A DNA stretch of 55,075 nucleotides from an uncultured Treponema sp. (GTDB taxonomy: Bacteria; Spirochaetota; Spirochaetia; Treponematales; Treponemataceae), in assembly GCA_946631855.1 (NCBI GenBank), contig CAMPAL010000004.1, forward strand, positions 1 through 55,075. The letters are read 5' to 3'. The position numbers and the translations under genes are program-made. Position 1 is the stretch's first letter; each line of letters starts with the position of its first letter. This document shows positions 48,065 through 55,075 of this stretch, piece after piece. The notes beneath the pieces were generated by a model. It searched no databases and was not told the DNA's origin. It saw nothing but the letters and a program-made list of their open reading frames with translations.

Positions 48065-49456
48065 TTAATTTGCTGTCAACATGTAAAACTTGTATTTTTT
48101 AATAATCAAATCTAACATGCTAATTGTACTTTCGCGGTCTTTACTTTTTGGCAAATCATTCAAAATCAATTTGAATTTTTCAAGTGCTGTAAAATCCGCT
48201 TTCATTTGCGCAATTTTTTCGTTATTTAAATCTTTAAAAATTGCATCATAGCCAGTTTCTTCGCTTGTAGGAAATTTTTGTACAATTTCGAAGATGATTT
48301 CAGAAACCGCATCTGCCGTTTCGCTTGAAGTAATTTCATCTCTTACCAAAGAGAGTTCTTCTACTTTGCCAGCGATTGTAGTTTCAGTAAAAGCAAACTT
48401 TTCTTTTTCGATTTTACCTTTTTCAAAAGCTTTCAATGCTTCAATTGTTTGATTTTTTACAAACTTGCGATAAGCGTTAAGTTCTTTTATTTCAGCAAAA
48501 GAATTAAAGCCCAAACCGATCAAACCATCTACGATTTGGCCAATAACATCTTTATCTTTAATCCCCATAGATGCCATTGCAGCAAAGCAAGCGTGGAAAT
48601 AACCGATTGTACGTTTTGAAATAAAGTTGTAAACAGCTTTACCTTCTGCATAATCCCCGTCATATACATCTGCAAGGTTTGTGTTATTGCAATCCATCAT
48701 ACCTTTTGAAGTATCAGAACCGGAATAAGTCTCTTCAATTGAGAGAAGTACATTTGTGCTGTATTCTAGCGCTTTGTCGCAATAATCTTTTGTCATCTCA
48801 GTTGTTTTGAAAACCGGTAAATCTTTTGTCAAATCTTCTTTTTTCTGAGATGCTTCCAAAATCAACTCTTTAAAAGAACGAGGTTGAAAGTTGATAATGC
48901 AAAAGCGGTTCAAGCTCGGACTTGTAATATCACACATAACCGGCAAGTTTGCTTTATAGTTACCGGCAGAAACGATAATACAATCATCTGGCAAAGTATG
49001 CCCGGAATTCAATACACGCTCAAAAATCAAGCGATACAATGAACCTTGTACATCTTTTGGGGTTGTCGGAATTTCATCAATAAAGAGAAAAGAAGGAATA
49101 CCTTTTTCCTCATACTGAAGAATGCGATGATACCACTCCGGATCTTTCATTGTAAGAAAGTCTGGATTCTTTACAGAATCATTTACCATATAACCAAGGA
49201 TTTCAGAACTGTCAAATGCAGAACCGATAACAGATTCAACATGCATTTTATCAGCCAAATCTTTTGAAGAAATTTCTTCAATATGAAACTGCTGCGGAGT
49301 TTTATACTGTTTGTAACAATACTCCGCGTACATATTTACAATTGTTGTTTTACCTACGCCAGGATTACCAAGATAAAGCATTGGTACTTTGCTTCTGCGA
49401 GAAATTTCGATTGTTGCAATCATTAAATCTCTCATGTAATTCTTGTTCTCTTTCAT
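48065..49456 (-). CDS. MoxR-type AAA+ ATPase
   Basis: 463 aa. Walker A GNPGVGKT at 30-37, Walker B FLFIDE ending at 128, then IIVSAGNYKAN as sensor 1 and SLNRFCIINF. The layout is the MoxR/dynein-related AAA_5 group, whose members partner with VWA proteins. The likely partner here is the DUF2201-type protein at 36033-37607, with the same leaderless start: AAAACCCTATATTATT, then an ATG and AAAGAGAA in both genes. Together they would form an ATP-driven protein remodelling pair. Confidence 0.8.
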   Translation of the reverse strand: MKENKNYMRDLMIATIEISRRSKVPMLYLGNPGVGKTTIVNMYAEYCYKQYKTPQQFHIEEISSKDLADKMHVESVIGSAFDSSEILGYMVNDSVKNPDFLTMKDPEWYHRILQYEEKGIPSFLFIDEIPTTPKDVQGSLYRLIFERVLNSGHTLPDDCIIVSAGNYKANLPVMCDITSPSLNRFCIINFQPRSFKELILEASQKKEDLTKDLPVFKTTEMTKDYCDKALEYSTNVLLSIEETYSGSDTSKGMMDCNNTNLADVYDGDYAEGKAVYNFISKRTIGYFHACFAAMASMGIKDKDVIGQIVDGLIGLGFNSFAEIKELNAYRKFVKNQTIEALKAFEKGKIEKEKFAFTETTIAGKVEELSLVRDEITSSETADAVSEIIFEIVQKFPTSEETGYDAIFKDLNNEKIAQMKADFTALEKFKLILNDLPKSKDRESTISMLDLIIKKYKFYMLTAN

Positions 49457-49460
49457 GTTT

Positions 49461-49472
49461 AATAATATAGGG
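49461..49472 (-). promoter_or_regulatory. CCTATATT-class promoter, leaderless type
   Basis: CCCTATATTATT on the minus strand, 16 nt before ATG 49456 with no ribosome binding site. Confidence 0.65.
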
Positions 49473-49504
49473 TTTTAATTGTCAAAAAAAGCAATAAAAA
49501 AGCA

Positions 49505-49511
49505 ACTAATT
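49505..49511 (+). promoter_or_regulatory. ACTAATT-class (late) promoter
   Basis: ACTAATT, then AAAAAGGAG and ATG 49538. Confidence 0.6.
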
Positions 49512-49537
49512 TTCAATAAAAAGGAGAAATTGAAAAT

Positions 49538-50224
49538 ATGATGAATTTACTTGAAGGAGCACATTCACCAAATTCGGGCATTGCAGGCTTACTTGCAGAC
49601 AGCACGAATGATGTGATGTCTAATATATTCGATGTTTGTATACAGTGGCCGTTAGGTTTAGAAGCAGGGTTGAACGAGTCTGAAGTTTCATATAGATGTG
49701 AAGGGTTAACTCCTCCTGCACAAAAAATGGATACTTATGACGTTACCTGGCATGGTATTAAAGTACAAAAAATTAAAACAGGTGCAAATATTGAAAGAAA
49801 ATTTGATCTTACATTCCGTTTGGGAGCAAACTGGCTTCTTTATCAAAGATTTATTTATTGGATAAAACAAATGAATGATGTAAATACAGGCGCATCAGGT
49901 AACCTGGAAACTAGAGGAGGCAGAATTTTCTTATATGCACCTGCTTATGAGTATAATACTCAACAATTCTATTACAACAAAAAGGATGTTACAAGTGAAA
50001 TACCTGGACCTGAAAATTTAAATGGAAACGGAGATAAATGGCTTTTGTCTCAACCTGATAGTATGAAAGATACAAAACTTTTGGTTTGGGCTTTCAATCA
50101 GGTTTTACCATTATCTATAGATTCACCTCAATTTAAAAATGAGGCTTCTGGTGCTCCTCAGAAATTCAAAGTTTCTTTCATTTGCGGAGATATTTGGTAT
50201 CCTTACTGGGGTTTTAATCAATAA
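49538..50224 (+). CDS. Tail tube protein, gp19-like
   Basis: 228 aa. IFDVCIQWPLG near residue 28, RCEGLTPPAQKMDTYDVTWH, KIKTGANIERKFDLTFR and a C-terminal FKVSFICGDIWYPYWGF follow the beta-strand pattern of contractile tail tube proteins (T4 gp19). Size fits. It would form the inner tube around which the sheath (52281-54974) contracts. Late promoter and strong ribosome binding site; the second of two ATGs is an equal choice. Terminator follows. Confidence 0.6.
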   Translation: MMNLLEGAHSPNSGIAGLLADSTNDVMSNIFDVCIQWPLGLEAGLNESEVSYRCEGLTPPAQKMDTYDVTWHGIKVQKIKTGANIERKFDLTFRLGANWLLYQRFIYWIKQMNDVNTGASGNLETRGGRIFLYAPAYEYNTQQFYYNKKDVTSEIPGPENLNGNGDKWLLSQPDSMKDTKLLVWAFNQVLPLSIDSPQFKNEASGAPQKFKVSFICGDIWYPYWGFNQ

Positions 50225-50239
50225 TTATTTTGAATTGAA

Positions 50240-50279
50240 AAAAAAAATACCTTTGAAAAATTTGAAGGTATTTTTTTTT
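50240..50279. terminator. Bidirectional terminator
   Basis: AAAAATACCTT pairs with AAGGTATTTTT with long A and T runs; ends the tube gene and the minus fusion gene. Confidence 0.9.
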
Positions 50280-50281
50280 GC

Positions 50282-52222
50282 TCAAATTAAAATCACATAC
50301 TCAAAATTTGTACCAAAGTGAGATTTATTTGTTAGAGTCTCTACAATTTTATCTTTATATTTTTCGGTTTCATCCACAACGAATAAATATCCTTTACATC
50401 CTTTATGCTTTTGTAAACACAAATCAATCCATTCATCACAGGATTTTTCAATCTCATTTTCATTCCAATGCTCTTTGCCACTATAAGGTGGACATGTAAA
50501 TAAATAAACATCTTTCAAGCAAGACCAATCTTTTTCTTTGAAAGAAATTAAATCCTGGACTCTAACCTCGCACTTACTATCTATTTTCTTATAGTGAATT
50601 ATCTCATTAGACTCTTTTACATGTTCTTCATTTATATCAAATCCCAAATATTGTTTTCCACAATTAAAAGCTCCCAACATTCTACCTGAAAAACCTGAAA
50701 AGGGGTCTACTATCAAGTCTGCTTCAAGTATATATTTTTTGATGAGTTTTTCTGCTAATTTTGGTCTAAAAACAGATACTTTTGGAGCTATCTGAGCTAT
50801 AGAAAAACCTTTCAAAATATCAGATGGTTCACATCTTCCAATATATTTCAATCTATTCAATGCAGACTCTAAAACTAAACTTTTATTTTTCCAAGCTTGA
50901 ATAGGGCTTAATTTTCCTTTTTTAGATGCAGAAAAAATAGATTTATGAAAATATCGAATCAAATCATAATCCCCTTTTGTAATCAATTCAGGGTAAGGAA
51001 ATGGTATATCTTTTTTGAAAAGAGGTAGAAAATTCTTTGTGTATTTCTTTTCTATGTAATCTATGATAGGCTTCATTTCTTCATCTTTCCAAAAAATTAC
51101 ATTATTTTTCAAAGCTACTTGATGCTTTGCTTCAAATAAATCGTTTTTGCTTTCGTCAAAAGGATTTATCATTTTTCCATTTCTGAAAAATTGACCTCCT
51201 TTTATTTCAATCAATTTTCCATTTATTTCAAAATCTGGAAAATATGAATGTATTTTTCCTTCAAATTCATACTCAATTTCTACAGGTTCTCTTTTGATTT
51301 CAAAATTATTTTCTTTTGCCCAAATCCAAACGGCGAGTTCCCAACTTGAATCAAAATACTCATTTTGAAAAATATATTTATGAACAGGTGGATGAGCAAT
51401 TCCATACTTTTCAAGAAGAGTTTTTTTTGCTTTTTCTGTATTTCTATAGGTTTCTTTTCCATATCTTTCTTTCAAAGTATTTTTTATCTTTTCTTGCATT
51501 TCTTTAGTTCTTATGGGAAATTCATCCCCGTATTTTTCAATACAGGTTTTTGATCTTTTCTTTTTGAATTCTTCTGTTTGAAAAACGTTTTCTTTTTCAA
51601 AATTCTTCAAAAAAGTGTTTCTAGCTTTCTCTTTAAAAACTTGAGATTGTAGCGCAAAATCAACTCCATAAAGACCTCTCATAGTAGATTTTCGTTTTTC
51701 CTTTATCTTTTCTTTTTCTTCTTTACTTTTAGAAACAAAAGTATTTACTTGTTTTTGGTGAATTTCTTTCTTTTGAGCAACTGCTTCAACTCCGTATTTT
51801 TCTTTACAAGTATTTTTTCTTTTTTGATTTGACTTTTCAATTTCTTCGTTTGTTTTCTCATTCCAAGCTTTTTTAATTTTTTCTTTTACAGAAAGAGATT
51901 GAGCTGGTGTTTTAGAACCGAATTTTTCAATATTTGTTCTTTCTCTTTCACAATTATGGCAAGTCGAAAAATCCTTAAAATTCAAAAAACTTTTCAATAA
52001 AATTTCCCTTCCACAGCTTAAACATATATATTTTATAGATTGTTTTCTTTTCAATGTTTTAGGGAGATTTTCAACATTTTTTAAATTATCCTCGTTTAAT
52101 TCTATTGGTTCTTCACTTGCGCAATTTGCAGGGTTTTTAATACAACACTTTTCATGTCTTTTAATAAGGCGGTCTCTCATTTCTTTCCCGCAATATTTAC
52201 ACTTTGTATATTTTAATTCCAT
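50282..52222 (-). CDS. Zinc-finger, YG-repeat, PD-(D/E)XK nuclease and DNA methyltransferase fusion
   Basis: 646 aa, four parts. (1) Zinc fingers: C8/C11 with H23/C26, and C67/C70 with C88/C91. (2) Residues about 95-280: repeats ending in YG or FG (FG101, YG144, YG186, YG232, YG255, YG274), each after a basic KR--T helix, as in DNA-binding repeats of phage homing-type enzymes. (3) Nuclease: E295, PD (329-330), EIKG (339-342). (4) Methyltransferase: motif I DPFSGFSG (506-513) and catalytic CPPY (577-580). It could cut unmodified competitor DNA while marking its own. AAGG precedes ATG 52222, inside a hairpin arm. It lies between the tube and sheath genes, as an inserted selfish gene would. Confidence 0.7.
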   Translation of the reverse strand: MELKYTKCKYCGKEMRDRLIKRHEKCCIKNPANCASEEPIELNEDNLKNVENLPKTLKRKQSIKYICLSCGREILLKSFLNFKDFSTCHNCERERTNIEKFGSKTPAQSLSVKEKIKKAWNEKTNEEIEKSNQKRKNTCKEKYGVEAVAQKKEIHQKQVNTFVSKSKEEKEKIKEKRKSTMRGLYGVDFALQSQVFKEKARNTFLKNFEKENVFQTEEFKKKRSKTCIEKYGDEFPIRTKEMQEKIKNTLKERYGKETYRNTEKAKKTLLEKYGIAHPPVHKYIFQNEYFDSSWELAVWIWAKENNFEIKREPVEIEYEFEGKIHSYFPDFEINGKLIEIKGGQFFRNGKMINPFDESKNDLFEAKHQVALKNNVIFWKDEEMKPIIDYIEKKYTKNFLPLFKKDIPFPYPELITKGDYDLIRYFHKSIFSASKKGKLSPIQAWKNKSLVLESALNRLKYIGRCEPSDILKGFSIAQIAPKVSVFRPKLAEKLIKKYILEADLIVDPFSGFSGRMLGAFNCGKQYLGFDINEEHVKESNEIIHYKKIDSKCEVRVQDLISFKEKDWSCLKDVYLFTCPPYSGKEHWNENEIEKSCDEWIDLCLQKHKGCKGYLFVVDETEKYKDKIVETLTNKSHFGTNFEYVILI

Positions 52223-52225
52223 AAA

Positions 52226-52258
52226 AAACCTTCACTATGTAAAAATATAGTGAAGGTT
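52226..52258 (-). terminator. Sheath terminator overlapping the fusion gene's promoter motif and ribosome binding site
   Basis: On the minus strand AACCTTCACTAT pairs perfectly (12 bp) with ATAGTGAAGGTT, followed by TTTTTT. The AAGG of the 3' arm is 6 nt before ATG 52222. CACTATATTTTTAC, a CTATATT-type motif, spans the 5' arm and loop, so a transcript starting here would lack the hairpin. Confidence 0.75.
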
Positions 52259-52280
52259 AACTTTACTTTTTCATAAAAGA

Positions 52281-54974
52281 TTAGTCAGAAACTGTTGAGA
52301 TTTGGCCTTGATTCAGGAACGTTAAGCGGACTTTCTCGCTAAATGGGTATACTTTTACTTTAACAGAAATATTGAAAATCTTCTGAACCTTTGTATAATC
52401 GTCATTTACTCCTGCAATATCTCCTTCAGCTGAAGACCAAATTGGATCATCCCCTGATGTTCTCTTTGAAAGAATTTTATCAAGATCCTGCTGTCTTTTT
52501 GACATCCAGTAAGAATTGATTTTCTTCATTAATTGAGGTTTCATAACATTATCACGAATCTCTTTTTTACATAAGTCAAATGACATTGAATGACCCAAAT
52601 AACCCCAATCTCCCGCATTTTGTTCTGTTGTTCTTTGAGAAACTGCCATTACACCATCATCAACATCCATTAGGATTGGGTTTACGCCCTTTTTATCCAT
52701 TATCTCTGTATCTTCATCTGAGAAATCCCATCTTGCTTTAATTGGAGTTCTCAACATGATTCCTTCAAGCTGGCCACCAACTCCTTTGTCATTCAACCAA
52801 GCCGGTGCAACACCTCCGTAATATTGTTCCATAATTCTCATCAACATTACACCCATTGCACCAATTGGGCAAGCGTAATACTTTTTGCGAAGGTTTTTAT
52901 CTTTGTACTGAATTTCCTGTATATATTGAGCAGAACCTCTCTGAGCGTTTATAACTCTTAATTTCTTCATATTATTGAATAATTGTTCAGTAATATTCAT
53001 TGGAGAAATATTTGTTGAGCAATAATGAGTTGTACGAATTGCGGTAAAGTATGATTTAATACCTGGCAAACCTGTACATTCGAAGAACAAAGAAACATCT
53101 GCGTACTTTGGCTTTCTTGCTTCAATTAAGCCCTCTTTCATAATTGCGCAGAATTTATTTGCAATACCCTCGTCAGAAACATCTCCTCCCGTTTTACCAT
53201 TTGCAATGTTTTTATTTACTATATAATCAACATATCTTTGACCGCTGACTTTCTTTGTTACTGAATCAATTCTTTCATATTTGTAAATACCCTTATCATC
53301 CAGGTCACTATCCATTTTTCTTACAACATATACTTCTGCAAAGACTACAGACTCTCCAGGTGGAATCAATTCTTCCCAATAATTATCCCCATTGTTTTCA
53401 TCAACACCAAATTCATCCAAAGATCCTCTGAAGTGGCCTGAAACGTGAGTTTCACCTGCCATATCCTCTTCTTCAGTTTTTGATTCATAAGAATTGAATA
53501 AAACATTTTCTTTTAATTTCAACTCATCTTCAGTTGCATCTTCTGTCATTTCAATAAGGTAATCATCATCAACAAAATAAATTGTATGATGAACATCCGC
53601 TGAAGTTTTTCCGGAAATCAAAGGTTCAAATGCAAGTACTCTTACTGTTGTATAGTCTTCAGTTACATTTGTCCAAGCCCAAGTTGTAGTGGCATTGCCG
53701 TCATCATCCTCTTCTTCTGTACCTTTCCACTGTACTAAAATAATTCCTTCGTTATTTGGCTGCTTTACAACTACCAAATTGTCATAAGGGAGAAGTTTTG
53801 AAAGATAGCTTGTTTCTTTATTCAAATCAGGCAACTCATTCTTTGTCTCACTTTCATATTTACCTTCGAACCAAGCAGCTTTAATATCATACTGCCATTT
53901 ATCGTAAACAGGCTTTTCAATTGTAATTGTACTCTTTTGAGAAGTTGGAGAAGTTTGTACGTGATATGAATAAACATCATCCTCAATGTTCAAAACAAAA
54001 TGGAATCTATCTGCAAGGGATTTCTCATAATTCAACGTGTATTTTTCAGGAGTTTCATTATAAGTTGTTTTTATCCTGCTTCCATTTAAAATTGCATTTA
54101 CAAGTGTTTGATAACTTGTATTTTTCTCATCAGAAGTATTTGCCTTCCATGTATCAAAATCTCCATCATCCCCAAAATATGTTGAATATGCATAACCAGG
54201 TTTTCTGCTAAACTGAGAGAAATCCAAGAAAGGAACATCTTTCCATTCAGATGCAGAATCAGGTAAAAATGCAATGTTTGCATTCAAATTTGAAATACCA
54301 TCTTTTGCTCCAAATTGCAATGTGTACTTTGTTGAACCCTGCGGTAAGAAAATTCCGCCAACAGCATACTGTGCATGTTCGCTATCCTCAACCATTGTAT
54401 CGTCAGGGTAAATTACATTGCCAACAACTTTATACCTATAAGTTCCTTTATAAGTTGGGAAATCCAAATCCAAATATTTAAGCTTTTTTACAACACTTGC
54501 ATCAATTCCTTTGATTTGAACAATATCCTGTTTTCCAGGCTCAGTCAAAGTAATTTCAACAGCTGAATTTGTAGCTGCATTAAAATACAAAGATTCTTTA
54601 CCAGGGCAAATTCCAATTTCATAATTTGGATCTCTTTTGTCGGTAAATCTATAGAAAGGCATTACACCGTTTCTTGTAAAATAAACTCCTCCATAATAAT
54701 TTGGATATTCTTTTGTATTTACTGTTGGAGCTGAAATATATAGATCATACTCATTATTGAAGTCGATTACTTCAAAAATATCCGGCCAGTCTGCAGATGC
54801 ATATCCAAACATACTCTCAATTCGAGCCCTGTTATTTTTTGGAATATAAACAGCTTCCGTTGTTCCTTTTGGAGCACGGATTACTGCATAACCTATCCAT
54901 TTTGAAGTAGTTTCCGATATTGTAATAGATTTATTTACATCTATGAATTCAAAACGCCATGTGGTTTTAGCCAT
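52281..54974 (-). CDS. Tail sheath protein, gp18-like
   Basis: 897 aa. The N-terminal WIGYAVIRAPKGTTEAVYI is the usual opening of sheath proteins (strand, then G--G), and the C-terminal third has the conserved sheath core: ARWDFSDEDTEIMDKKGVNP, DDGVMAVSQRTT, a helix pair near SYWMSKRQQDLDKILSKR, and a final VKVKVYPFSEKVRLTF strand. The middle carries large variable insertions, as in other long sheaths. It contracts to drive the tube through the host envelope. ATG 54974 with GGAGG; the longer ORF from 55052 runs through the promoter. Confidence 0.85.
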   Translation of the reverse strand: MAKTTWRFEFIDVNKSITISETTSKWIGYAVIRAPKGTTEAVYIPKNNRARIESMFGYASADWPDIFEVIDFNNEYDLYISAPTVNTKEYPNYYGGVYFTRNGVMPFYRFTDKRDPNYEIGICPGKESLYFNAATNSAVEITLTEPGKQDIVQIKGIDASVVKKLKYLDLDFPTYKGTYRYKVVGNVIYPDDTMVEDSEHAQYAVGGIFLPQGSTKYTLQFGAKDGISNLNANIAFLPDSASEWKDVPFLDFSQFSRKPGYAYSTYFGDDGDFDTWKANTSDEKNTSYQTLVNAILNGSRIKTTYNETPEKYTLNYEKSLADRFHFVLNIEDDVYSYHVQTSPTSQKSTITIEKPVYDKWQYDIKAAWFEGKYESETKNELPDLNKETSYLSKLLPYDNLVVVKQPNNEGIILVQWKGTEEEDDDGNATTTWAWTNVTEDYTTVRVLAFEPLISGKTSADVHHTIYFVDDDYLIEMTEDATEDELKLKENVLFNSYESKTEEEDMAGETHVSGHFRGSLDEFGVDENNGDNYWEELIPPGESVVFAEVYVVRKMDSDLDDKGIYKYERIDSVTKKVSGQRYVDYIVNKNIANGKTGGDVSDEGIANKFCAIMKEGLIEARKPKYADVSLFFECTGLPGIKSYFTAIRTTHYCSTNISPMNITEQLFNNMKKLRVINAQRGSAQYIQEIQYKDKNLRKKYYACPIGAMGVMLMRIMEQYYGGVAPAWLNDKGVGGQLEGIMLRTPIKARWDFSDEDTEIMDKKGVNPILMDVDDGVMAVSQRTTEQNAGDWGYLGHSMSFDLCKKEIRDNVMKPQLMKKINSYWMSKRQQDLDKILSKRTSGDDPIWSSAEGDIAGVNDDYTKVQKIFNISVKVKVYPFSEKVRLTFLNQGQISTVSD

Positions 54975-55019
54975 AATTAGCTTTCCTCCTTTTTTATTTA
55001 TACGCTTTTTGCTTTTTTT

Positions 55020-55026
55020 AATTAGT
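55020..55026 (-). promoter_or_regulatory. ACTAATT-class (late) promoter of the sheath gene
   Basis: ACTAATTAAAAAAAG on the minus strand about 50 nt before ATG 54974. A T4-type TATAAATA also lies at 55002-54995, but it may be chance in such AT-rich DNA. Confidence 0.55.
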
Positions 55027-55055
55027 TTTTTAAAGGCGGGGCATTTTTTCAAAGA

Positions 55056-55075
55056 CCTATATTTTAATGCATGAA
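55056..55075 (+). CDS. Start of a gene leaving the window, with leaderless promoter
   Basis: GACCTATATTTTAATGC is followed directly by ATG at 55071-55073 and AA. The motif-to-ATG distance (15 nt) equals that at 26957 and 49456. Only the start codon and the beginning of the second codon are in the window, so the product is unknown; the coordinates include the promoter. Confidence 0.5.

Noticed and set aside
54995-55002. T4-type late promoter TATAAATA before the sheath gene
   Set aside because: It occurs also in the palindrome cores and is expected by chance in such AT-rich DNA; ACTAATT is the motif shared by late genes.
1-55075. Reverse transcriptase, retron or diversity-generating element
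   Set aside because: No YxDD-type polymerase motif or template/variable repeat pair was found in any predicted protein or gap.

Overview
This window looks like part of a large, AT-rich genome of a contractile-tailed (myovirus-type) phage. It carries a T4 gp23-like major capsid protein, a tail sheath, a tail tube candidate and a gp25-like baseplate candidate. With them are phage replication and recombination genes: an SF3 helicase, a DnaG-type primase and an SbcC/gp46-type ATPase. There is also a phage GroEL. The standard code fits every long gene and TGA is a normal stop. I see no tRNA, rRNA, integrase or plasmid genes. The host is not decided by the sequence; signal peptides on two late proteins and a FecR-like domain suggest a host with a complex envelope, and a spirochaete or other gut anaerobe is only a guess.

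Layout. 1-780: an array of fixed-length palindromic units, then the SF3 helicase gene. 2.2-16.9 kb: an accessory region of small genes on both strands. It holds a helicase, nuclease and adenine methyltransferase cluster (5.7-9.5 kb), two inverted copies of a three-gene module (3.2-4.7 and 11.8-13.7 kb), tandem HExxH proteins, a HAD-like protein and a MazG-like protein. 16.9-23.1 kb: capsid gene (minus) and three structural-type genes (plus). 23.1-27.0 kb: a nine-gene minus operon with a CYTH enzyme and an ADP-ribosyltransferase-like protein. 27.8-34.4 kb: minus genes for replication, recombination and folding (SbcC/gp46, GroEL, primase, NrdG). 34.5-36.0 kb: a TnpB element. 36.0-40.0 kb: a metallopeptidase/VWA protein and an AAA+ ATPase. 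40.05-40.76 kb: a second palindrome array. 40.8-44.7 kb: a five-gene membrane and secreted-protein operon. 44.8-48.0 kb: small late-type genes including the gp25-like candidate. 48.1-55.0 kb: MoxR-type ATPase, tail tube, a zinc-finger/nuclease/methyltransferase fusion and the tail sheath.

Regulation is unusually readable. Two motifs recur just upstream of genes: CCTATATT (mostly replication, metabolic and accessory genes) and ACTAATT (mostly structural and late-type genes). In about ten genes the motif lies only 13-18 nt before the ATG and no ribosome binding site fits, which suggests leaderless mRNAs. At two places a terminator hairpin holds the ribosome binding site of the next gene, with a promoter-like motif in the hairpin, as in T4 genes whose early transcripts are translationally silent.

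The most novel signals are the two arrays of 91-nt and 35-nt palindromes, the duplicated inverted three-gene module, the compact membrane operon, and the two separate nuclease/methyltransferase systems.
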